Source: Gammaproteobacteria bacterium 45_16_T64
GTDB lineage: Bacteria; Pseudomonadota; Gammaproteobacteria; Pseudomonadales; Ketobacteraceae
Direction: 5' to 3'
DNA length: 64,000 bases
NCBI GenBank assembly: GCA_002162955.1
Contig: MABD01000049.1
Span: 1-64,000, forward strand
The notes under the pieces were generated by a model, which had not been told where the DNA came from, did no database searches, and saw nothing but the letters and a program-made list of their open reading frames with translations. Position numbers and translations under genes: made by a program. Shown piece by piece: positions 8,291 through 15,969 of this stretch (position 1 is the stretch's first letter; each line of letters begins with the position of its first letter).

Positions 8291-10063
8291 ATGCAAATTA
8301 GTGTTAATGGCGGTGTGAGTACAATGATCCAAAGTGAAAATAATGAATTGGGGAAATTAGTAAAAACCCTAAAATTCGTGGAGGAATACGTTGAAACCAT
8401 CACTGGTCTGGCATCCCTGCGCGATACTAATGAGTTACTTGGGTTGGTGCTGCGATCAGCTCGACGTTTTACAAATTCTGAAGCAGGCAGAGTGTATCTG
8501 CTTGATGTGACCAAAAGCAAATTAGAGCTAATTCTGTCCCAATGGGATGATCAACGTACATCGAGTGAATGGTATCAGACAAGGGAGTTAAGATCAGAAA
8601 ACCCTTCGGATACCAGTGACCCCCTTTATTACGGTGTAGTCACAGGGTCAACTGTACTTATTGATCATGTGTATGGGCATGCTGGACTCAATTTGGATTA
8701 TGTATTCAGACATGATCAGCAGCATGGTGTTAGGACTCGCTCAATGTTGGTTGTGCCATTACGTGATCATAATAATCAGACTATTGGTTTGTTGGAGCTA
8801 ATTAACGCTAAGGACGCAGATGACAAGCGTTACGTTTCGTTCAAGCCCTTGGAAAACCTGGTCACCGCTTTTGCTGCTCAAGCTGCAGTATCGATCAATA
8901 ATGCGCAACTTATCGATGCAAATACCAAACTTATCGATATTCTTGACAGAGACAACAAGGTTCTAGAGGAAGAAAATCAGCGTCTAAGAAATAATAAGAA
9001 AAGGCTTCATAACTACTCGATTATTGGTAAAAGTAAACCAATGACAGATGTCTTTTCATTGATGGATAAAGCAGTCGATTCTTTTGTGACTGTACTTCTT
9101 AGGGGGGAGACGGGGACCGGGAAGGAAATTTTCGCAAAAGCGATCCATGATCATGGCGCTCGATCGAATAAGGAATTTGTCACTCAAAACTGCGCAGCGT
9201 TGCCCGAGCAGTTATTGGAAAGTGAATTGTTCGGTTATAAGAAAGGAGCATTTACCGGTGCGACGGTTGAGAAGAAAGGGCTTTTTGATGTCGCCAATGG
9301 TGGGACGTTGTTTCTTGATGAAATCGGGGATATGCCTTTACAACTGCAAAGCAAGCTTTTAAGGGTATTACAGGAAAGCGAAATACGCCCTTTGGGAGCA
9401 ACATCCTCCCACAAAGTGGACGTACGTATTATCGCAGCTACTCATTGTAATTTAGAGGACAAGATTCGCAAGGGTGAATTTCGTGAAGATCTTTATTTTC
9501 GTTTAAGTGTGTTTCCTATAGGGTTACCTCCTTTGCGAGATCGAGGCGCAGACATCAAAATGTTGGTACAACATTTCTTTGAGCTATACGCCAAACAATA
9601 TGGAAAGGCTTTGTCTGGGTTATCGCCTATTGCGCTAGACATGATGTTGGCTTATCGATTTCCGGGAAATGTTCGAGAATTACAAAATGTCGTAGAGCGT
9701 GCTGTGCTGTTGGCAGATGATCAATGTGCAATTATGCCAGAGCACCTGACAGACCAGATAAAGAGTGCGTCCAAAGGTGTGTTATCGAGGCGAAATACCA
9801 TTGGACGATCTACAGGGGTTAACGTGTTTGGGCAAGAAGATTCAAATGTTGCCTCATTGGTGGATATGGCCAGCCAATATTCTTCGCTTAAAGAAGCTGT
9901 GAGCTTTTATGAGGTTGCGGTGATAAAGCAGCATCTCAAGGCAAATAATTGGAATCAGACTCGAGCAGCTGAAACTTTGCAAATCCCGCGTCGGACGTTG
10001 ATAGATAAAATGAATCGGCTAAGTATATCTGTTCCTGGAAAGAAGAAGCGTGTTGCTACCTAA
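8291..10063 (+). CDS. GAF-domain sigma-54-dependent transcriptional activator
   Basis: A bacterial enhancer-binding protein that would activate RNA polymerase carrying sigma-54. Domains in order: GAF sensor (about residues 30-205), coiled linker, AAA+ core (about 243-475) with Walker A GETGTGKE (272-279), the sigma-54 contact loop GAFTGA (319-324) and Walker B TLFLDE (339-344), then a C-terminal Fis-type helix-turn-helix near 555-580. Start uncertain: ATG 8291 or ATG 8324 (MIQSENN, preceded by GGCGG). It follows tssG on the same strand, like VasH-type regulators of T6SS clusters. It also lies immediately upstream of the Hvf-like operon, whose promoter looks sigma-54 dependent, so its target is open. 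Confidence 0.9.
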   Translation: MQISVNGGVSTMIQSENNELGKLVKTLKFVEEYVETITGLASLRDTNELLGLVLRSARRFTNSEAGRVYLLDVTKSKLELILSQWDDQRTSSEWYQTRELRSENPSDTSDPLYYGVVTGSTVLIDHVYGHAGLNLDYVFRHDQQHGVRTRSMLVVPLRDHNNQTIGLLELINAKDADDKRYVSFKPLENLVTAFAAQAAVSINNAQLIDANTKLIDILDRDNKVLEEENQRLRNNKKRLHNYSIIGKSKPMTDVFSLMDKAVDSFVTVLLRGETGTGKEIFAKAIHDHGARSNKEFVTQNCAALPEQLLESELFGYKKGAFTGATVEKKGLFDVANGGTLFLDEIGDMPLQLQSKLLRVLQESEIRPLGATSSHKVDVRIIAATHCNLEDKIRKGEFREDLYFRLSVFPIGLPPLRDRGADIKMLVQHFFELYAKQYGKALSGLSPIALDMMLAYRFPGNVRELQNVVERAVLLADDQCAIMPEHLTDQIKSASKGVLSRRNTIGRSTGVNVFGQEDSNVASLVDMASQYSSLKEAVSFYEVAVIKQHLKANNWNQTRAAETLQIPRRTLIDKMNRLSISVPGKKKRVAT

Positions 10064-10179
10064 GAGCACCTTCGTTGACCTTGCTTAACACCTACAACTA
10101 GAGTTATATCAATCCTAGTCATTTCAAGGCCCTCCCTTTCAGAGCGTTATCGTGCTACTTCCCTAATCCCCGCCTTCCC

Positions 10180-10198
10180 ATATCCTACATTAGGATAT
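10180..10198. promoter_or_regulatory. Perfect 8-bp palindrome, candidate operator
   Basis: ATATCCTA and TAGGATAT flank CAT. The site lies about 140 bases upstream of the -24 element of the putative sigma-54 promoter, within the usual range of enhancer sites. No T-tract, so not an obvious terminator. The protein that might bind is not known. Confidence 0.35.
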
Positions 10199-10200
10199 AT

Positions 10201-10276
10201 TCATTAATAGAAAACCTGCGGAACGTAACGTTTCATTGTAATGGATCGTTACGTTCAGCAGGTTTTCTATTAATGA
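10201..10276. repeat. 76-nt inverted repeat with 30-bp arms
   Basis: Left arm 10201-10230 and right arm 10247-10276 are reverse complements at 29 of 30 positions, around a 16-nt centre that itself contains CATT/AATG. As RNA it would form a very long hairpin. No T-tract follows on the plus strand, so a simple intrinsic terminator for the upstream activator gene is not clear. Alternatives are a regulator-binding enhancer, a MITE-like element or an RNA stability hairpin. Confidence 0.75.
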
Positions 10277-10335
10277 TTCGTTCAAATAGATCACCTCTTT
10301 CTCGTAAAAACCCAATAAAAACAATGAGTTAAAAG

Positions 10336-10352
10336 TTGGCATGGCTTTCGCA
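10336..10352 (+). promoter_or_regulatory. Putative sigma-54 (-24/-12) promoter of the Hvf-like operon
   Basis: The sequence TTGGCATGGCTTTCGCA matches the -24/-12 consensus with the invariant GG (10338-10339) and GC (10350-10351) separated by exactly 10 bases, and only two departures from the extended consensus. Transcription would start near 10363, giving a leader of about 45 bases before the precursor ATG. Two sigma-54 activator genes flank the operon, which supports the call. Confidence 0.65.
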
Positions 10353-10406
10353 ATAGATATAGTACGAAACTACTCGTAAACAACGTAAATATCTATAACG
10401 GAGCTA

Positions 10407-10844
10407 ATGATGAAAAACCTTAAAGCCAACAATACTGTACTTTCCACGATCGGTTCTTTGATGATTTCTGGGCTAATGATGACTAATGTGGCTCAGGCCG
10501 AAACAAATCAGTTTGGTGTTTCTGAATTGAAGAGTGGGTACATGCAATTAGCAGAGGCAAGTTGCGGCGAAGGCAAATGTGGCGGAGACAAGAAGGCTTC
10601 AGCAGAAGCCAAGTGTGGTGAAGGTAAATGTGGTGGGGACAAGAAGGCCTCATCAGAAGCCAAGTGCGGTGAAGGCAAATGTGGTGGGGACAAGAAGGCC
10701 TCATCAGAAGCCAAGTGCGGTGAAGGCAAATGCGGTGGGGATAAGAAGGCCTCAGCAGAAGCTAAGTGTGGCGAAGGCAAATGTGGTGGGGATAAGAAGG
10801 CCTCAGTAGAAGCTAAGTGTGGTGAAGGAAAGTGTGGAGCATAA
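10407..10844 (+). CDS. Secreted Cys-repeat precursor, HvfA/bufferin-like (six CGEGKCG repeats)
   Basis: A 145-aa precursor with a Sec signal peptide (hydrophobic 10-28, predicted cleavage after AQA, residue 31). A short leader, FGVSELKSGYMQLAE (36-50), resembles the conserved segment of HvfA-type proteins. Six CGEGKCG motifs follow, starting at residues 53, 70, 87, 104, 121 and 138, in a 17-residue unit CGEGKCGGDKKASAEAK: 12 cysteines in all, none elsewhere. EGKCG repeats are the modification sites in Haemophilus HvfA, where an MNIO enzyme turns cysteines into copper-binding heterocycles (from memory). The next three genes encode the matching enzyme, partner and DoxX protein. Tandem ATGs at 10407 and 10410 follow an AACGGAG ribosome binding site. 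Confidence 0.88.
   Translation: MMKNLKANNTVLSTIGSLMISGLMMTNVAQAETNQFGVSELKSGYMQLAEASCGEGKCGGDKKASAEAKCGEGKCGGDKKASSEAKCGEGKCGGDKKASSEAKCGEGKCGGDKKASAEAKCGEGKCGGDKKASVEAKCGEGKCGA
10563..10841 (+). repeat. 51-nt tandem repeat encoding the Cys-rich units
   Basis: Five full 51-nt units plus a partial sixth encode the CGEGKCG repeats. Units two and three differ at only two bases, while the outer units differ more, mostly at third positions. This suggests recent internal duplication under selection for the peptide. Confidence 0.85.
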
Positions 10845-10889
10845 GGCATTCTAGTGTAGTCAGTTGGTATTAATAGAGAGAATTTAACC

Positions 10890-11729
10890 ATGAATAAATT
10901 AACGTCGATTACTGGTGCTGGTCTGGGGTTACGTCGAGGCATGATGAATGAACTGCGTAAGTGCGATACGGGTGCTGTTGATTTTTTTGAGGTTGCTCCT
11001 GAAAATTGGATTGGCGTGGGCGGTAAGCTTAAGCGTCAATTACATGAGATTCGAGAGCATACTCCGATAATTTGTCATGGTTTATCTCTTTCTATTGGGG
11101 GGCCTTCAGCATTGAACGAAGGGCTGATATCCGACATAAAGGAGTTTCTTAATGAGCATGAAGTTGAGATCTATAGCGAACATCTGAGTTACAACGATGA
11201 CTGTGGACAGATGTATGATTTACTACCGTTGCCATTTACGGAAGAAGCTGTTCATCATGTAGCCGCTAGGGTGCGTGAGACTCAGGATCGCTTAGGTCGA
11301 CGTGTTGCACTGGAGAATATTTCCTACTATTTGGTTCCAGAACAGGATATGTCAGAGCTTGAATTTGTGAATGCGGTGGTGTCGGAGTCCGACTGCGAAC
11401 TCCTATTGGATGTGAATAATATTTACGTAAATAGTAAGAATCATCAATATGATCCTCATAAATATTTGCAAGGGCTACCAGGTGACAAGATACGCTATGT
11501 TCATGTGGCGGGGCATTTCATTGAGCCAGATGGTGTCATTATCGATACCCATGGTGCTGCGGTCGTTGACCCTGTGTGGCAGTTGCTTGAGGAGACCTAC
11601 CGACTTTATGGTAATAAGCCCACGCTGTTAGAGCGTGATTTCAACTATCCGCAATTTTCTGAGTTAGAGAGAGAGCTAGCGATTATCCATCAACAGCAAT
11701 CAAAATGTCAGCGTACAATCGCTGCTTGA
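10890..11729 (+). CDS. DUF692/MNIO-family peptide-modifying iron enzyme (HvfB/BufB-like)
   Basis: A 279-aa TIM-barrel oxidase of the multinuclear non-heme iron (MNIO, DUF692) family. Candidate metal ligands and active-site residues are visible: His63 in CHGLSLS, Glu97-His98 in YSEHLS, Glu142-Asn143 in LENISYY, Asp174 and Asn176 in LLLDVNN, His205 and His209 in YVHVAGH, Asp219 and His221 in DTHG, and Glu248 in LLERD. Such enzymes oxidise cysteines in a cognate peptide with a partner protein. The Cys-repeat precursor is directly upstream (45 bases) and the DUF2063 partner begins four bases downstream, so the substrate assignment is strong. The exact product is inference. Confidence 0.93.
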   Translation: MNKLTSITGAGLGLRRGMMNELRKCDTGAVDFFEVAPENWIGVGGKLKRQLHEIREHTPIICHGLSLSIGGPSALNEGLISDIKEFLNEHEVEIYSEHLSYNDDCGQMYDLLPLPFTEEAVHHVAARVRETQDRLGRRVALENISYYLVPEQDMSELEFVNAVVSESDCELLLDVNNIYVNSKNHQYDPHKYLQGLPGDKIRYVHVAGHFIEPDGVIIDTHGAAVVDPVWQLLEETYRLYGNKPTLLERDFNYPQFSELERELAIIHQQQSKCQRTIAA

Positions 11730-11733
11730 GGAC

Positions 11734-12516
11734 ATGACGATGACTTTATCACTTGGAGTATCCAGTAACCTCCGTCAACAGCAACTAGGTTTTTGTGCCA
11801 ATATACGAGACCCAGAAAATGTACCTGTCCCAGGAGGCCTAGAGCTTAGGCGGGTAAGAATCTATCAGGAATTAGTTTTTAATAATATCGAATCGCTTTT
11901 GGCCAGTACTCTTCCTGTGACAGTGAGTATTCTCTCCGATGATCAGTGGTTAGGTTTGGTTCGTGAGTTCGTTAAAGAGCATAGTGCTCAAACACCTTAT
12001 TTCAGTCAGTTGACGACAGAGTTTTTGCAATACTTATCAGAAATAACGCTACCTCCCGAATATCCCGGGTTTCTCTTGGAACTCATTCATTATGAGCAGA
12101 TGGAGCTTGAGATATTTATGCGAGACAGTGACGACGGTGCCAAATTTTCGGCCCCAGCAGGCAAGGTTACTGCTGGAGCGCTAGGCAGTTTTACATTGGA
12201 ATTATCTTCTCGTGTCCAGCTATTAGCATATGCCTACCCGGTACACCAAATAAGCCCAGCATACATACCGAACGAAGTGCCAGAGCAGCCAACGTGTCTG
12301 CTGGTATTTCAAGATAGTGAAGGGGACGTGCGTTTTCTTGATATGCAACCGCTTGGCTATCAGTTGGTAGAGTTTTTACAGAAAAAGCCGGGAAGTAGTG
12401 CTAACGAATTTTTTGGGCAATTTTCTATCGAAGATACACAGCAGTCTTTTCTACTAATGCAATGCGAACCGCTATTGCGGGAACTTACACAGCTACGTTT
12501 ACTGACAGCAATTTAA
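11734..12516 (+). CDS. DUF2063 partner protein of the MNIO enzyme (HvfC/BufC-like)
   Basis: A 260-aa cytoplasmic protein of the DUF2063 (putative DNA-binding, now known as MNIO partner) family. The N-terminal half resembles the family: QLGFCANIRDP, RVRIYQELVFNNIESLLASTLPV, and HSAQTPYFSQLTTEFLQYL. The motif LLELIHYEQMELEIF around residue 120 matches the typical HYE(W/Q)-E pattern. These proteins bind the precursor leader and present it to the MNIO enzyme (established for related systems, inferred here). The ATG lies four bases after the MNIO stop, with in-frame ATGs at 11734 and 11740. Confidence 0.9.
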   Translation: MTMTLSLGVSSNLRQQQLGFCANIRDPENVPVPGGLELRRVRIYQELVFNNIESLLASTLPVTVSILSDDQWLGLVREFVKEHSAQTPYFSQLTTEFLQYLSEITLPPEYPGFLLELIHYEQMELEIFMRDSDDGAKFSAPAGKVTAGALGSFTLELSSRVQLLAYAYPVHQISPAYIPNEVPEQPTCLLVFQDSEGDVRFLDMQPLGYQLVEFLQKKPGSSANEFFGQFSIEDTQQSFLLMQCEPLLRELTQLRLLTAI

Positions 12517-12550
12517 CAGATTGATTGTGAGTAACGCCTAGGAGAGCATC

Positions 12551-13138
12551 ATGGTTAATACATTAAACAAACTTGTTAATTATCTAAATTTAACACAGCG
12601 CGGTGATTTTATTGCCCCTCTTTTATTACGGATATACTTAGTGCCCATTTTTTGGATGGCTGGTACTAGCAAGCTTAGTCATTTTGATAGTACGGTCAGC
12701 TGGTTTGAAACCAGTCTCGGCCTTCCATTCCCAACATTAATGGCTAGTTTAGCAATTGGTGCGGAATTAGGTGGCGCTATTTTGTTAGCTCTAGGGTTAG
12801 CGGTGCGGTGGGTCAGTGTGCCGCTTATGTTTACCATGATTGTTGCCGCGGTGAGTGTGCATTGGAAAAACGGTTGGTTGGCTATTGCTACAGGAGATGG
12901 AGTGTTTAGCACAGAACGAACTATAGGCGCAATTGATCGACTGGATCGTGTAAAGGGCATTTTGAACACACACGCTAACTATGACTGGCTGACGGAAAAT
13001 GGATCTGTCGTGATTTTAAACAATGGTATAGAGTTCGCTGCCACCTATTTCATTATGTTAGTCGCGCTCTTTTTTGTTGGTGGTGGGCGTTATCTCAGCG
13101 TCGATTATTGGGTTGCAAAACGCTTCAAAGTGACGTAG
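12551..13138 (+). CDS. DoxX-family membrane protein (HvfD/BufD-like)
   Basis: A 195-aa inner-membrane protein with about four hydrophobic segments (near residues 20-38, 60-80, 85-102 and 158-177) and a polar insertion between the third and fourth. The LLRIYLVPIFWMAGTSKL start and the GAELGGAILLALGLAVRW segment fit the DoxX family. DoxX members are the usual fourth gene of hvf/buf/gig operons; their role is unsettled. RBS AGGAGAG precedes the ATG. The gene is followed by the kinase gene on the same strand, probably co-transcribed. Confidence 0.88.
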   Translation: MVNTLNKLVNYLNLTQRGDFIAPLLLRIYLVPIFWMAGTSKLSHFDSTVSWFETSLGLPFPTLMASLAIGAELGGAILLALGLAVRWVSVPLMFTMIVAAVSVHWKNGWLAIATGDGVFSTERTIGAIDRLDRVKGILNTHANYDWLTENGSVVILNNGIEFAATYFIMLVALFFVGGGRYLSVDYWVAKRFKVT

Positions 13139-13247
13139 ATCTATAGTGAATTTCCCTTTTAATAGGGCTAAAACTGAAGAAATTGACGCTCTCAAGTTGT
13201 TCGCGCAGTATACTTCTGGAGAGCAACAGTCGAGTAAGGGTATTTTT

Positions 13248-14483
13248 ATGAGTGATGAAGATTTCGTGCGGTTGTCCCCGTCAGACAAAGCGCTTACCGC
13301 GCTTGCAGGGCTGAGTTATCGAACGGGTGAACTTTCGTCCTATTTACAGAGCATTTGTCAGTCTGTATTGGATGTGCTCGGTGACGGGGCTGCTGCCATC
13401 ACTCTATATAGGAACAATGAAAAGAAGGTGCTTGCGCGTGTTCCGATGACGGCATCTGTAGGTAAGACAATGGATGTTCATGGGCATTTGTCCACGTATG
13501 TCGTAGAAAACAGGGCGAGCTTGAGAGTTGATGATGCGATTGCCAATCCAGAATATGGAAACCCGCCGCAAGGCTTTTGTTCGTATCTGGGCATTCCACT
13601 CAAATTACCTAGTGGAGAGATTGTAGGTACGTTGTGTTATTTCGATAAGAATGCTCGGCAATATACGGATAGTAACGAACAAGTCGCGGAGCTTTTCGCG
13701 GAACGTATAGCCGTAGCGCTTGATAACTTCGAGCTATATCAACAACTGAAAGAGCATTCAGTAACGTTAGAGCAGATGGTTGAGGAGAGAACTCAAGATC
13801 TAATGGCTGCACAAGATGCGTTATTTCAAAAAGAGAAGTTGGCTGCTATAGGAGAGTTCGCGACTTTGATGACCCATGAGATTCGGAACCCTCTTGCGAC
13901 AATTCGTTTGGCACTAGAATATGTTGAAAAAATGCAGGACACCCGTGCAGTAAGGCGCGCGACATTGGCTGCGTCGGAAGTCTCAAGAGTGGAGAGAATG
14001 TTGAATGAAGTTTTGATCTACGCTAAGCCGACGGCGTTGACTACTCGAACTGTTGATCTTGTGAAGTTTGTGGAAGATTTTTTAGGAACCAATGAATCGA
14101 TTCTACAGCAGAAGCAACAGCAGTGTACGATTGATATTTCTGCGAATCCTGTAATCAATGCAGATCCCGATAAGTTACACCAGGTTTTCCTGAATTTGAT
14201 GCGGAATGCGTCTGAAGCTGCTGAGGATAAATCCGTCATTGTATGTACTATTGGTGAGTTAAACGGGCGTGTGTTTTTCAGTATGCAAAATGGCGGAGCG
14301 GTGATACCCGTAGAAAAGCTCTTGAACATTACTGAGGCGTTTGTGAGCGGAAAACCTAATGGTACTGGATTGGGGTTGGCAATAGTGGAGTCGTTAGTCA
14401 AGGCACACAATGCTGAACTTGATATTTGCTCCAGTGTTGAAAAAGGTACCACCGTTACTATTTATTTTTCAGAGTCCTGCTGA
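13248..14483 (+). CDS. Soluble GAF-domain sensor histidine kinase
   Basis: A cytoplasmic two-component sensor with no membrane segment. Domains: GAF (about residues 15-165), coiled linker, HisKA dimerisation domain with His210 in THEIRNP, and an HATPase domain showing NLMRNASEAAE (N box) and GTGLGLAIVESLVKAH (G2 box). I chose ATG 13248 because AAGGG lies just upstream; a GTG at 13146, eight bases after the DoxX stop, would add 34 residues but has no ribosome binding site. The response regulator begins nine bases downstream. Position after the DoxX gene suggests the pair belongs to the Hvf-like operon and controls it. The signal is unknown. Confidence 0.9.
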   Translation: MSDEDFVRLSPSDKALTALAGLSYRTGELSSYLQSICQSVLDVLGDGAAAITLYRNNEKKVLARVPMTASVGKTMDVHGHLSTYVVENRASLRVDDAIANPEYGNPPQGFCSYLGIPLKLPSGEIVGTLCYFDKNARQYTDSNEQVAELFAERIAVALDNFELYQQLKEHSVTLEQMVEERTQDLMAAQDALFQKEKLAAIGEFATLMTHEIRNPLATIRLALEYVEKMQDTRAVRRATLAASEVSRVERMLNEVLIYAKPTALTTRTVDLVKFVEDFLGTNESILQQKQQQCTIDISANPVINADPDKLHQVFLNLMRNASEAAEDKSVIVCTIGELNGRVFFSMQNGGAVIPVEKLLNITEAFVSGKPNGTGLGLAIVESLVKAHNAELDICSSVEKGTTVTIYFSESC

Positions 14484-14491
14484 TAGGTTTA

Positions 14492-15898
14492 ATGATGAAT
14501 TCTCGTATTTTGATTATTGAAGATGATACTGCGCTGTCTCAAATATTGGCGATGAATTTTGAGGACCTAGGGCACGAGGTGGTAGAGGCGAGCACACTTG
14601 CTCGAGCGAGAGAGTTAGTGCTGCAAGAAAATCCTGACTTGATTTTGATGGATCAAGGTTTGCCTGATGGAAAGGGTTATGATTTGTTGTGTGAGTTTTC
14701 GGAGCAGCAAGTTTCAGCGGCAATGGTCATGATGACAGCAGAACATGATTTAGAGCTAGCGATTTCTGCGATCAAAGTCGGTGCATTTGATTTTATTCAC
14801 AAACCGATCAAAACAGAAGAGCTTAACCATACCATTAGTCGTGCGCTTGAGCATCAAAAGCTGTCGAGACAGGTTGAGGCTTTGGGAGCGGTAGGAGAAG
14901 AGGTGCTAAGTCAGCCCAGATTACTTGGGCAGAGCCAGGCGATGCTTAATGTGAGTAAGGAAATAGCCTTGATCGCAGAAAGCCCTTCTCGTGTACTTAT
15001 CACTGGTGAAAGTGGTACAGGAAAGGAGCTTATCGCTAGTGCGATACATTATCACAGCCATCGCTCTGGACCCTTTATCGCTCTTAACTGTGCAGCTTTA
15101 GTAGATAACCTATTGGAGAGCGAATTATTTGGCCATGAAAAAGGGGCTTTTACTGGTGCGGTTTCGCGTAAGCCCGGCAAGTTTGAAGTTGCTGTCGATG
15201 GCACATTGTTTTTGGACGAAATTGGAGAGATGGCGTTGCCCTTGCAGGCGAAATTATTGCGAGTGTTACAGGAGGGGACCTTCGAACGCATTGGTGGTCA
15301 TCAGCAGCTGTATAGCAACGCTAGAATTATTGCGGCTACCAATCGAAATTTATTGGAGGAAGTCGCTCAGGGTCGTTTTCGTGAAGATCTATATTATAGG
15401 TTGAATGCACTCGGCATTCACTTGCCACCATTGCGAGAACGCAGTGAGGATATCCCGTTGTTGATCGACGGTTTGTTGGCGAGGATTTGCCGAGCTGAGG
15501 GCAAGACGTTGCTTTCTATTTCCAGCGTTGCTCAACGGATGTTACAGCGATATGAATGGCCTGGAAATATTAGAGAGTTAGAGAACATCCTCACCCAAGC
15601 GGTTATTCGTTCTCGTGGGGCAACGATCGAAGCGGATGCTCTGGTGTTACCCGGTCAAACAGTATCTGAGGTGATGGATGTGGCGGGTAAAAAGTGCTCG
15701 GTAGGTGCTGTAGGAAAACAAGATGGTGATTTTCTTACACTAGATCAAGTGGAAGCAATTCATATTCAAGATGTTCTGGACTATACCGAGGGCCATAAGG
15801 GTAATGCTTGTAAAATACTCGACATTTCCCGGCCTGCTTTGGACCGCAAAATTAACCGCTATGATCTGCTGGTGGCAAAAAAAATGGTAAAACAATAA
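14492..15898 (+). CDS. NtrC-family sigma-54-dependent response regulator
   Basis: A 468-aa response regulator. Receiver domain (1-120) has the acidic pocket EDD (10-12), phospho-acceptor Asp54 and the conserved Lys in FIHKP (Lys104). AAA+ domain has Walker A GESGTGKE (172-179), GAFTGA (218-223) and Walker B GTLFLDE (237-243). A Fis-type helix-turn-helix (NACKILDISRPALDRKINRY) lies at the C-terminus. Partner of the kinase gene immediately upstream. The putative -24/-12 promoter before the Cys-repeat gene makes positive autoregulation of the operon plausible; this is inference. Confidence 0.93.
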   Translation: MMNSRILIIEDDTALSQILAMNFEDLGHEVVEASTLARARELVLQENPDLILMDQGLPDGKGYDLLCEFSEQQVSAAMVMMTAEHDLELAISAIKVGAFDFIHKPIKTEELNHTISRALEHQKLSRQVEALGAVGEEVLSQPRLLGQSQAMLNVSKEIALIAESPSRVLITGESGTGKELIASAIHYHSHRSGPFIALNCAALVDNLLESELFGHEKGAFTGAVSRKPGKFEVAVDGTLFLDEIGEMALPLQAKLLRVLQEGTFERIGGHQQLYSNARIIAATNRNLLEEVAQGRFREDLYYRLNALGIHLPPLRERSEDIPLLIDGLLARICRAEGKTLLSISSVAQRMLQRYEWPGNIRELENILTQAVIRSRGATIEADALVLPGQTVSEVMDVAGKKCSVGAVGKQDGDFLTLDQVEAIHIQDVLDYTEGHKGNACKILDISRPALDRKINRYDLLVAKKMVKQ

Positions 15899-15904
15899 AA
15901 GGGT

Positions 15905-15954
15905 AGAACACCTCGTTACGTACAGTATTGAATAGATACGTAACGTGGTGCTCT
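15905..15954. terminator. Inverted repeat between the regulator gene and dapD
   Basis: Arms 15905-15922 and 15937-15954 match at 16 of 18 positions around a 14-nt loop, in the gap between two convergent genes. There is no clear T-tract, but the position suits a bidirectional terminator. Each arm contains CGTTACGT or its complement, an 8-mer also present in both arms of the inverted repeat at 10201-10276. Confidence 0.5.
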
Positions 15955-15969
15955 AGAGCTACACCGTAA

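Larger units (their letters stand above)
10064..10406 (+). other. Intergenic control region upstream of the Hvf-like operon
   Basis: This 343-base stretch has no gene I can support. It holds, in order, an 8-bp palindrome (10180-10198), a 76-nt near-perfect inverted repeat (10201-10276), a -24/-12 promoter (10336-10352) and the ribosome binding region AACGGAG just before the precursor start. The layout, inverted repeats roughly 60-185 bases upstream of a sigma-54 promoter, is what is expected for an enhancer-controlled promoter. Confidence 0.6.

Noticed and set aside
10563-10841. Regular repeat array that could suggest CRISPR
   Set aside because: Repeats are contiguous, in frame, without unique spacers, and encode a peptide repeat; no cas genes are present.
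10508-10942. Minus-strand open frame across the Cys-repeat gene, rich in Pro/His/Ser
   Set aside because: It is the antisense shadow of the 51-nt repeats, has no ribosome binding site and no protein-like composition; the plus frame has a signal peptide and family context.
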